A DNA stretch of 64,000 nt, from the NCBI GenBank assembly GCA_013400975.1, contig WBMZ01010837.1:434001-498000 (forward strand), written 5' to 3'. Positions 35,343 to 47,500 of the stretch are shown in pieces (the stretch's first letter is position 1; every line of letters begins with the position of its first letter). Made by a program: the position numbers and the translations under genes. This DNA comes from Atrichornis clamosus. Lineage: Eukaryota > Chordata > Aves > Passeriformes > Menuridae. The notes below the pieces were generated by a model. It was not told where the DNA came from. It worked only from the letters and a program-made list of their open reading frames with translations, and did not search any database.

Positions 35343-38300
35343 AGAACCTAAAATGGCTCAAGCCTGAAATGAAAAAGAATATCTACTAAGAACACTAGTT
35401 ATTAGATAATAATGAATAGAAATAGAGACACAGTTACAGCTTTGGGGAGGCCAAGCACTTCTAAATGAGTACTTTAGTGAGCTGTCTATAGAGTCAGACT
35501 TTATTACATCCTCTATCTCTGGCCCAGAGAATCTTAAATTCATTATTGAACACTGACTTACCTCCAGCAGGAGCATTGTAAGTCGCAGTGCCCAACCATT
35601 GTGCCAGTGTAAGAATTCAGCTTTAACTCTTCCATTCTTTCTTCCTTAGCATGAGAAAACAACTGGATTAGATCTCACTTTACCTGCACAAATGCTGTCA
35701 AATCTTCTACCTCTCCACTGTGTTTTTCAAATTAAAACACTGCTAAAACCAAGTCCATGCAGTATGTATTACACCTGTAATTTGTAGTGGTATATATATT
35801 TTAGCTTTATGAAGATACTACAGAGAGTATATATAGCTAGATGTTTTAAAGATATATTATCAGGAAATTTGTCATTTTCAGGGATTTTTGCCTGAAACTA
35901 GAACCCCGTCTAGAAAACGAGTCTTCCCAAATCCAAATCCTATGCAATAGTTGCCTTGCCAGGACATCTGGTACATTAAAAAATTAGCTCAAAGTAGCAC
36001 AGTGTTTTTTAAGAGAGGCAGGACTAGAACCCTTTGCCCAAGTTCCAAGACCTAAGATCACAAGGCTTTAGTGTTAAAAATGCAAAAAACGAAGTTCATT
36101 CTAAATTGAGTCTGTCTTAAAGCAAAAAAGTTTTTTTTCTAGTTTCCTAACTAAAAGTTGACTGGAAACATTGCAGAATAAAACCACGTAGTATCTTTGA
36201 ACACATGCTTTATGTTAGAGCATAGAGGCTGCAACATTTTTCACTGTTCTCTGTTAAATCATGCATTCAGTTGTTTCCATTTATACTGCATCAAAGCAGT
36301 TGAAATCCAATTGAAAAGTTTCTTTAGACAACCATTGTGCAGGAACATGATGTCAATATTAATAAAGGCTGAATTTCCCCTTGGCTCACTTCTTACAGAT
36401 AAGCTTTTCAATAATACACTGCTTGCACCAAAGGTCTGATGGGACTGGGAATAGTAAAAAACACTAATAAAAGAATGTTGAATGTTTTTATATTAAATTT
36501 CCCCACAGGCAAACTGAAAAGCCTACTTAGAGTACGCCAATCAACATGTCACTTATTAAATGTAACAAGAGTCCTGTTACAACAGATCTTTAAAGCCCCT
36601 AAATATGAATTAGAAAGTAAAGACAAAAGACAATTACAGATGTATTTCTAAATTGAAGCCCTGGACACATCACCTGAAACTCATGAACATGACACTATGT
36701 TTGATCTTCAAAAAGACTCAATTTTTATCAGCCTACAGCTATAATTTTATTACTGCTATTTACTGTGGTTAAGAATGTTATCCTTTCCATTTCCAGTCTT
36801 TTAAAGTGCATTTTTATGTTTGAGAAAAATAGTGTAATTATTTAGAAATACTTGAAGTCAGTAAATAGGGTACAATATCCACATAACTTTGGGCTGGGTA
36901 ATGTAAGGAAAATGGAAGTATCTGAGTAAAAGTAGTGACTACAGTTAGGCCAATTAGAACAATGGCTTATGTCTTCTAATCAGAACATGGATGACTTAGT
37001 GCCTGAAAAATATTCCATTGTTAGGATTACATCTGTTACACAAAGATTCAGCTCTTACACCTGAATTTAAGCAATTTTTTTTCACCCTGTCAAGGTAGTG
37101 ACAAATATATTAAATCTGTCTGTCTTCTGAGATTGCAAACCCCAATCTGAGATTTTGCCTTGGGCACAGCAATAAAAAATAAACTCAATTGTTAGGCATA
37201 AGGTTTATTTTCTGCAGCTGGAAAGAGAAAGCAAAAAGAATGCAGGACCTTTTGAAGGATTTTAGTTTGTCTGTAAACAACTAGATTAAATTAATCTAAA
37301 TTGCTGTGATAAATTCAAACTTCTAAGAAACTAAGACAATTCCTATAACAGTATTGGCATTTATGTTAATTGTTATGTATTAATTTGGAAAAAGAGGTGC
37401 ATCTTATTAAATGAAAGGAAAACAACAAAAAACCTTTTGTGAAATCCATGCTAAAATTGAGCATTTTGTTTGAAGCTGCAAGCAAGCGGACAAGGCAATG
37501 GTTATCAAAGCCTCTTCTGTGGACTCAGTAGTTTTCTACTTTTCACATGAAAACTTAAATGTCATTTGAAAATGCTGACACCTTACTAAATATGTTCCTA
37601 TCACATTTGATGAGATAGCGCTGGGGATCTTTCAGGTGATTTTCTATTTATATTGAATCATATGTTAAATTTTTTAAATAGAAGTTATACTTTTATTAAC
37701 AGGAAAAGAGGCAGTGACTGTCTTAAAAAATTACCCAGGTTATGGAATACTTTGAAATCTTACCTTAGAGCAGTTTTCCATGGCCCACAACTCTGAAATA
37801 TATAAAATATATCCTGCATTTGTGGATAAGTTCTGAAATTGACAGATTAAGTGTCATAGCTTCCAAGATGAACTAACACTTCATAAATATTTGAGTTAGT
37901 GTTTCAATATAATTTGATTTTACTATATTAGTAAGATGGCTATTTTATCCAAACTTTTCTTAAATAAAAGTTGCAAAGATATTCTACCAGGTATTTATTG
38001 GGGTTTTGCTGTAAGCTTGCAGAGACAAATTTGACTGTGTGATCTTTGTAATACTGCTGGGGATATAGAGGTTACCAATAGCTATATTACAAGAAAAATA
38101 TATTTCCCATATCCAAACTGCATAATATCACCAGATATCAGCCATTTCTTGATGTGGCAGCTAGCAAATTTATTCACCAAGTAGCAACTGAATCAGCAAG
38201 AGGTCTTTCTATTTTACATGCAAATTTGAAACTAATTAGTATGTGATAGAATGGCTGGTCTAGAATATGTGTGCAGTAATCATAAATTCATTCTGTCTAT

Positions 38301-40421
38301 TAAGTTGAAAGATAAATAAAAACAGACTGATAAAACAAGTTATCAATTTCAACAGGAGATATTTCCCACATAAAGTTCAGCAAAATGTTAGTAGGACCAA
38401 GAGGTCTGAAGACTTAACAGAGGAAAACAGAGAGAAGACTTGGTATCACTTTGGGAAGGGTGATGAATTTGGAGAAAGATGAGCTTGACCTACTGAGATA
38501 ACTACATATTTTGAGAGAGATATCAAGAAAATCCAGAAAACAAATAACAAAGTACAGAAAAATTGTAAAAGATTCTGAAAAAGTCAAGAATTAAAAATCA
38601 AGGAATAAGAAATCAGACTGAATAAGACACTGCAAAATTTACTAAAATGAACAACAGAATAAGTCTTCAAAACCAGAAATGAGACTACTGAAAGGAAGCT
38701 GTATCCTATAGACAGCTACTGCTTTTGTGTCATTAACTAAACAAATACAGCTTGGGTTTTAATAAGAAGGTTGCAGCTCTACTATAATGGCAAAAGGCGG
38801 ATGAAAAACAAGAATGACATTATAAACTCATAATTATTACAACTAAGATGGGAACAGAACACATAAGTCTTAATGCTTTCAAATTGCATGTCTGTTTTGT
38901 CTGTTTTCTCTGTGTCCCTGAATGTGAACAGAGCCAACATCCAGAATTACAAGTCCAGCAGCAGCTCTCTGTCAATTCAACAGTGAATAATAGTACAGCT
39001 GGAGAAAAACAAATACAATGCATCAAGGGAGTGTGAGGGAGAGAAATCTATCAAGACAACCTTTAAGTCTGCTCGTAGTCATTTTCCTTTACTTTTGTGA
39101 CATAAATTCAGTTCAGGGCAGATATAAAGTTAACTGACCGAAAGGATTTTTAATTTAAGTCATTCTAATTTTCTTATAGGATCTAGGAATGAGTATGTCT
39201 CATCTGAGTAAGAGGAATTTGTTGCATTTTCTGAATCATCCATGGCTGCACAAATCCCTGTATGCATAGATTTTGAGGTCATAAGAAACCACTATAGAAA
39301 TCTGAAGTGACCAATATCCACTGAACTAGTGGCTTCTCTTTGGCCAATTATGTAGATTTTTAAACACATTCCCTTGAGTGAAAAACTTTTGCTGATAAAA
39401 TACATATGTCATCATGTACCAAATGTAATTGTTATATTATGTGTATGTAACCCTAGCTTTCTACCAATCAAATTGTTCCATTTGTTTATGGTCATCCATT
39501 CCCTTTAGAACACTGCAAAAGATACAACAAGACCTCTGTTAGAACTTTGTGAACCACAGAATCACATTGTTTCATTAAAGAACTAGGTGAAAGCAATACT
39601 TGAGACCATCTACAGACAGCATGAAAATAATTTGACAATAGAACTGAAATCTGTTTTTATCCATGTGCCAATGTAGCATGAAGCAGTTACTGTCTTGTCC
39701 TTCCCTGAATGTTGTCAAACCCTTTACTCTTTCAAATCTGAATTCTGTGAAACCAAAAGCTGTGAAACTTTTCAGAAAGGCAAGCTAATGTTGAGATTGA
39801 AAAAAACATTTTAAAGATGTTTTCTTTTTTGCTTTGTCCAAGCAGTGAAAAAAAAAAAGGTTAAAAGTTAAGATCAGTTTCCTGTGGGGAAGCTGATGAA
39901 ACGTTTCATTATCTGTACAGGGAGGCAGTCAGCTTCAAGGAAATGTCACTAACTTAGCATGATACTCTTAAACTAAGTATCATCTCACCCAACAAAACCA
40001 CAGGAATGCATTATAAGAGAGATCTGTAAAGTAAAATTTAAAAATCTGAAGTAAATTTCTAAGGAGGGCATTTTCTTCTCTCTCCCTGACTTATAATTAG
40101 AGCCCTGCATGAAACAGATAGGTCAAGTTGGTATATGAGAGGACCTTATTACTTTGTGGCAGTAGAGAGAGAAAGATTGAATATTTTAATCTAAAAAAAC
40201 CCATACATATTAGACATTTTCAACAAGTAGAAGATGACTTAGTATTTTCTGTCACTATTTATGCTCTCGCTTCACGTTTTGGTAGTGGCATCTGAGCAGA
40301 GACAAGGCTGTTAAACAATCAATTGAACATTTGTTTCTCACTTCACATTTATATCCCAGGAGGAGGGAATTTGTCCAACAAACACCAGTCTTATATGTAA
40401 ATAAGACATAGGATATCTATT
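35343..40421. other. Non-coding spacer
   Basis: No supported gene. A plus-strand frame at 38848-39036 follows an acceptor-like pyrimidine run and has a glutamine/serine-rich end, but I do not recognise it and see no donor. A possible minus-strand CR1 tail at 39552-39605 is listed separately. Confidence 0.55.
39552..39605 (-). mobile_element. Possible very old CR1 3' tail
   Basis: CCACAGAATCACATTGTTTC, then GAAAGCAATACTTGAGACCA and TCTACAG, loosely follow the CR1 tail order (CAGAATCA, GGAAGGGACCTTTAAGACCA, TCTAG). Weak. Confidence 0.28.
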
Positions 40422-40473
40422 CCCTTTCCTTCTCCTCTTTCCCTGCAGGGAGACTGGAAGTGGAAGGAAAGGG
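40422..40473. repeat. Nested inverted repeat
   Basis: Outer arms CCCTTTCCTTC (40422-40432) and GAAGGAAAGGG (40463-40473) are exact reverse complements. Between them lies a second perfect palindrome, TCCCTGCAGGGA (40440-40451). Confidence 0.9.
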
Positions 40474-43400
40474 CAATTTCTCAGTCAAGATTCCTTTTCT
40501 TTTTCCTCATCTAGCTCTCAGTCAAGCATATGGCCTTCCAATTAGAGAACTACAACAACAGTCCTGTCTTTCTGTCAGATAATTTTGAGATTCTTCATAA
40601 ACGCTATTATATCTTAAGCTAAATTCTGATTTATTCTAAGTACGTATAATTCTTAACTTTATTCATCACATTTCACAGTGCATGATATTTAAGAAAAACA
40701 AATTGAAACTGTCCACAAAGCAGCTTGAGAATAAATCTGATAATATTCCCCAAGTTTAACTGCTAATAAAAGTTAGACTAAAAAGCAGTTCAGTCCCAAA
40801 AGACTTCTTAAGGGAGCTCCCAATGAGTCAGTGACAAAATGACATTATGCAGGCCTGAGTAAGCCAGTCTCTCTGCAGTAGCTTTATCAAGGCTGCTTGT
40901 CAATTGATAGCAGGAAACTGCATAGCTTTCTGCTTCCTTGTGTATACACAGGATGCCAAACATATCTCATTAAGGACATCTGCACTCTTTTCTCAAGACA
41001 TTTTTGAAGAGGGCAATGCAGCTGGGCCAAAAGCTGTGCCATGTAGGTTCTGCTGCTCTAACAGGTCACCTGATACACTGCGACAGGCAGAGCTGCTCTG
41101 CAGATAACCACAGAGGCTCCTAATTCCGGGGAAAGGGGAATCCACCAGCCACTCTCCCACTTTCTCTTTTTTTCACTAAATCCACAACCAGGAGTAAGAG
41201 GTGTGGATTTAAGGGGTTTTGGTGGGGTTTTTTTTCTGCTGGTTTGTTTTTTCAGTGTGGTCCTCCCCCTCTTCCCCACCCTGCAAAAAAGAGAGAGGAA
41301 ATAAAAGAACAAAACCTCAAGCTTAAAAAAAAAAAGAAATTTGAAATTACTTATGCTTTTTCTGATTACACCGACACTTAAAATCCTAAGAATTTTGAAA
41401 ATGTGATGCAAAAAGGAAGCTCTGTGCAAAATCAGGAGGAACATCACTGTCATTACCATTAGCAGTTCAAGAAGTGTCTTACAAAGCGTTCTAAGTGTGT
41501 GTTCCAGAAAGCAAACTGATTTGACTATTTTTTCTTTTATTTGCTTTATGATGTAGATTTAAGTGAAATTTCAGTTTGCAAACATAGTTCAGAACGAGAA
41601 GTTGGCACCATCACCTCTCCATAGGTCTTGCATGGTGAATAGATCCTATACGGGAAAAAAAAAAGAAAGAAAGTTTCCATGCACACAAGGGCAGTGGAGG
41701 AGGAGTGGAATAATTAGCTGGTTGCTATAGTAATACAGATAGAACTAGGACATCCCACTCACATGAAAAGTTTATCTTAGATTTTGGTTAAGTATTCCTA
41801 ATATAGCCCTTTTTCTTGTCTTTGAAAAATCCTAAATTCTCAGTTTTGCCATAATTACAGTGAAAATACTTTTAGACTTTCCACGGAATTCAGGTATCAA
41901 CAGACAGAAATCTTTAAAATTGCTAGGATAAAACTGACTGGGCATCTCTACACCATAAAAGAGGAGAATTGACAAAGAATAGAAAATTCAAGACAGAGCT
42001 GTCTCACTGCTCTTTCCATTCACAAAGTACTCCAGAAGTTTGACTGAAATAATAATAGTCTATGTAAGACTGCTGTCTGTCTTGAGCACCTTTTTCTCAC
42101 AAACACCAATGAGTTTGTCGACTCATATTTTATCACCTGCAAGAGTTAACTGTCGATTTCCCTGGGAAATTTGACAAAGCTACTTGGAAAAGGACACCGA
42201 AAGCTGGACACAGCAAAGAGGCACTAGAGACTTGCTTTAAATTATTGCCTTAGTGTTTGCAATTAGGGAAATCATATGATATGCCTACATAGAGGAAAAG
42301 CCAATTCTGAGCTCTGCTGAGGTGCGTCCGGATCAACGCTGTCTTAGATGTGACCAAAGACGATCGGGGTGTGGAAGAGCTTAGGACCATCCACAGAGAC
42401 TGTCCTGTGCTTCTGTTCTTATCAGAGAAACGGGGGCAGTACTTGACACCTTCAGAGAGACACTCGGAGGTAATTAGGGTTAATAATTGACCCTACCATT
42501 TGCGCACCATTCTGACTACCCTAAGTACCATCCAGATTCTCCCAGTGGCAAAGGAGCAGCTGGCTTTGCTCCTGAAATGTATGTGTGGTAACTAAATGTC
42601 CCTCAGAAACCTGAGCTGGAAAAAAAGAGTCCTGAAATTTCATGCAGAATGCAAACAAGTTTATTCTGTTTCTGCAGCCCCTTTCTGGACTGATTTCCAG
42701 ATAAGGTACACACTGGTTTGTGCTGCTGGAGTCATAAAAGTGATCACCAGGTAAACAGGAAATTCTTTTGAAAATTTGGGTTCTGAGTAAAATTTAGTTT
42801 TTCATTTTATAAATTGTCAATAATGATGCTTATGTGAGTCCTTGGGATGGAAGTTTCTCTAGGAATATAAGGCATTAATAATAGTAATTGCACTTTTATG
42901 GATAGCATGATACTTCTCCTGTCAAAAGTGGATTAATGCTGTTGAAGCAAACTCAATACTATTCAAATATACATACAAGATACATCAGACTCCTTTTCCT
43001 TCCATGTTGTTTTTAGGGTTTTATTTCTCATTGCATGAGTGCTATTTTTCTAGCTTTTGCTGAGATGAAATGGAGCATATTAGGCTCTTCAGAAAATAAA
43101 CTAACACACGCATTTCTTCTAGCATGGCACTGTTCCCTAGCCATTGCTGAGAACTGTGATTCATCTTTGGAAAGTAAACACCAAGTGAAATTACTAGTTT
43201 TTTTCTGGTAGAGTGACATACATAATCATTCATCTAAATATGGACCAGATGGGACATATCCTGGAGCAACAATAAGCAAGCAAGAAAAAATTGATAGATA
43301 TGTTGATTTTTTAAAAAATTTTTAATTTTTTTTTTAGTGGATTGCATCATGGCAATTTGAACATTGAGGTCAATGTCAACATATTCCTCTGCTCACTGGG

Positions 43401-44493
43401 GACTTGTGTCACTGGTAGAAAATTGAACCGTGACACTTGATTTATTTAAATAAGACCAAAATATATTAATGTAAATATTAATTATCTACTCATAAATAAC
43501 CTGAAGATTGTCTCTTGTAAAAGCTGAAGGAGACAAATATGGTCATAAAAGGCATATTATAGTCTCCTACACAGAAGTACTCTCTTCCTTGTTATTATCA
43601 GAAAGCATGCAAAGCTGAAATATTTATAAAAGTTGGTCTGCAAATGTTTCTGATTGCCAGGACATATACTTCCTTAATGAACTTGAAATTTCTCTGGCTA
43701 AGATGAGTTCCCAAAAGATTTTTTTTTTTATTATCAACCATTAAAAATAAAGAAATAAATTCAGATTTATATAATTATTTTACCAGTGTGCATTCAAAAT
43801 GAAGAAAAAATTAAAAGAGCTATGTAAATTTAAGAGCTCTGTTCTCAGCGAGATACAACTGACATTGGGAGAGGTGAAGAGAAGAGCACTGGAGTCATTT
43901 TTGCTCAAACTGTACTGACAAGTAGGCTAGGTACTCCCAGAGCAGGAAAGCACTGAAGGCAGTGATGTAGAAATGCTTCTTCTCTACTGGAGTGTTCCCA
44001 CAACTAAGGTAATTCACAGAGGTCAGTTATGTTAGCATTCAACTCCTTCCAATAAGTAGACCAGCATTAATAGACTGATGTGAACCTGAGTATGTATCCT
44101 TCATGTAGGGCTGTAAAGTTTCCCCAGTCAGCTGCCCTGAGCACTGGGTGGAGCCTCCAGGCTGAGCAGTGTTTAAATGCAAATTTCAATATCAAAATAT
44201 GGATTGCGAAATCCTGCATTTCAACTGAATCCTACTTTAGCCAACTATGGCCTTTTATGGCATATATTAGACTATTAGAACAATTAATTAGATAACTTAC
44301 ATTTCCTAAATATCTTAAAACAATTCAGATTTTGGGTGTATTATTGCAGAACCACCAAGTATGCACTGCTTATGATGAGATATTTGTCAGGTTTCCACCC
44401 CAACCATTTCATAGCTATTTTTTTGGTAAAAAAAAAAAGGCAGACAGAATTTAATGCATAAAAGTATGCATTTCACTGTCTATTGGTTCCATC
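40474..44493. other. Non-coding spacer
   Basis: No gene. It holds a G/T-rich stretch at 41205-41245 followed by C-rich and A-rich runs, a poly-A tract near 41650, TGAGTCA (AP-1-type word) at 40824-40830, a TAGGGT/ACCCTA imperfect palindrome at 42475-42495, and ACATTGA/TCAATGT at 43361-43376. The 41058-41459 minus-strand frame reflects these low-complexity runs. Confidence 0.55.
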
Positions 44494-44531
44494 TTATTTT
44501 ATATGAATATATAAACATTCATATAAAATAA
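44494..44531. repeat. Perfect inverted repeat with 15-bp arms
   Basis: TTATTTTATATGAAT (44494-44508) and ATTCATATAAAATAA (44517-44531) are exact reverse complements around the loop ATATAAAC. AAAT/ATAT low-complexity sequence follows to about 44555. Confidence 0.92.
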
Positions 44532-47500
44532 ATAAATATATAAATATATATAAGTGCTTTCTAATTAAAACAAGTCTTAGAGTGTTCTCATATGTACCAA
44601 TACATCTGATGATGATTTGAAATTGAAGAAGCATTCATAACATTAACCTTCTCCTATCATTTTTTTGTTACTGTTGACACAAAAAAATGTTTTAACAAAA
44701 AGTGTTTAGTACAGAAAGGACATAATAGCACATCTTCCTCTGCTAATAAATGACTAATAGGTCATTCATTCATTCACTTCATATTAATTGTTAAAAGATG
44801 AATTATGATGAACTAACGTATTATTAATATCCACATTATATGTGTATCCATGGAAATTCCATTGCAATATGGTGATTAACTAATGCACCATTATTTTAGA
44901 GTTAATTATTATAGCATTAGAAGTGACTATGAAGAAAGGATTCAGGGACTTTTTCCTATTATTTTTCTTTTAAAATAATTTTATATTTTATCATATTAAA
45001 AAATGAATCCAGAGAGATAAATACAGGGATCTCAAGATATTTCATTTTATTTCCCTAGTTTCTTTCATTTTCAGCATGTATTAATTATTTTTTTGAATGG
45101 CAACTATCACAGTCCAGTCACTCTACTTAGAAGTAACAGCTGTCTACTAGGAAATTTAATAGTTCTCAACTTCTCCAAGGTTGTAATGAAGAACATAAGA
45201 AAAATCAAAACTATATTATTGCGTGTATTTAAATTATATTAAAATTCTGTTATTGTATTAAAAAAGAAAAATACCAACGATTTCTGAGATCCATATATAC
45301 AGCAAATAAATAAATAAATCTGTCTAGTTAACAGTCATCTTTATTATTTGTTTGCCCTAACTTTGGTTAAGAAACTAAATCTTTGGTATTCATGATGTGT
45401 GTTTTTTCCTTTTTTGCTTTGAATTTCAAAGGTCTATGCTCATTCAATATTCAGTTTGTGCCTGTTTGTACACATACATGCACACACATACATAGACACA
45501 GGTTCTTCAGGTATGGGAAATATCACTGTTTCATTTGCATCTTTGACAATAATTCCAGTTAGAATTTCAGTAATGGACAACTGTGCTATGGTTTAAATAA
45601 CTGGATCATTTGAATGAATTTTCACTTACATGAATTACACTATAAAAATAAAATTGTGTAGTCAATGATAAGAATCTAGTCAATCATTAGGCTCATTTAA
45701 ATCACAAGATATTAGATAGCATTTTTATTTTTTAATATATTAAGATTCTAATGCCTGGATTTTGTGTCATCACACTACTGCAGGAGCAACACTTTAGGCC
45801 TTGTAAGGTTTTTGCCTTAATTTAAAGCTACCTCTTCTAGTAAATCCAGTTAATCTGTGATTTGAGACAGTCCTCCCTTTTAAAATTTAATTTCATTGTT
45901 TTCAGAAGAGTTTGAAGAGGAGGATTTTGTAAAAAGATAAAAGGTAAGCAGTAGTTCAAACTGCTTGTTAATCAGACTGTTTCTATCCTATCCCAGAATA
46001 TCACTAGATCACAATCTAAGATCAGTGGGATTTAAACTTTGTTTAGGTACTTTCCTAAATCTTTCATTCATCTTCACAGAAAAATTTTTAAAAAATAATC
46101 TTAACTTTGAAATAAAAATAAACTGTCATATCAATACTGCAGTGATATTTTCTTAGTTTTATTACATGTCTTTGAAATCAGGAGTGTTTAAGACTGTAGG
46201 ATTTCTTGAACCCCTTCCCTTTATATCTGGAAGCTCATGGGTATTGGATTGTGACTGGTGGCAAGGAAAAAAATACATCCTTGGAACAGCCAATATTGAT
46301 GATTTTAGAGTTCACAAAGATGTTGGAAATGTAAATAAATTATGAGAAATCATGCTGGAAACATTCCCATACTCAAATATCAAACATGGCTTGGAAAACT
46401 TGTTAAACAAAATATCTATATCAAGTATTACATTAACCAACTTTTGGAGAGAAAAGGATTCGCTCCCCATCTGACAGTTGTGATGATACTGATCAGTAAC
46501 CAAGGCTGCAGACTGCTGGCTGATGCTGAAGTTAAACGCGTATGACAGAAATAACAGCAGTGATGGATGGCTTTGGATCTGCTGAACTGACAAAATGCTA
46601 CAGTGCTTAGGATGCTTGGTTGTCAGTAAAAACAGGCAACATAGGGACATGATATTTGCAGTCTTTACATGACATAATATAAAATGATGGTCAGCACTGA
46701 ACCTTGACTACTTGACATTAACAGTGTTAATTTATATGTAGGAATCTGCCTACCACAGCTGTGATGCAGGTCATTTGCTGAAATATCAACGTGAAGTACA
46801 AACTAACATATGGAAGTTGAAGCTGATGCAGCTACAAAGACACGCGAAATTCAAACTTTTGCACTGATGGCTATGAACAGTGGGTCTTATTTGTATTATC
46901 CTCCTCTAGGTCTCCTGTTCATAGTAGGTGTTTATCAGGAAACTATCTTACACAAATATTCTGGGGGCAATCAAATCTGTGTTGTCATTCCTTTCTGACA
47001 TCTTCACATAATTTACAGGAAATAAAAAGGAAAAAACCCAAACAAACAGATAAGCCGGTGGCTGATAGAATATCATGATGTGTAGTTGCTTTTCTAAACC
47101 AAGTCACCGTTTCTATCCATCTCTTCTTAGTGTTTTCATTGACTCATCATTCACAGTTTCCACCAAACTTTTTTGTCTCATTCTGGTCTGCTTGTATTTT
47201 ATTCTCTTCTCTTTCAATTAAAGCAATCTCTTTCACAAAAAATCCATCAAGTCAGTTTAGGAATTAGCATGATTACTGCCTCTGTTTGTGGATCATAATC
47301 CTTTTCCTTATTTGATGCTTCTATTACTAAGACTGAAAGTCCTTTGGAGAAGATCCATTTGCTACTTTGTACAGTGTCCAGCTCATATAGCTCCCATTTT
47401 TACCTCATCCTCTGGTAACCTCATAGTAAATAATGTCAAAATGGGTAAATTAAGGTACAAGGGTAGATTTAAGGCCAAAACTACATTACTTACTTCGTTT

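Noticed and set aside
41058..41459. 133-codon minus-strand frame
   Set aside because: Its composition comes from adjoining G/T, C and A runs (Lys/Phe/Leu rich); no coding signature.
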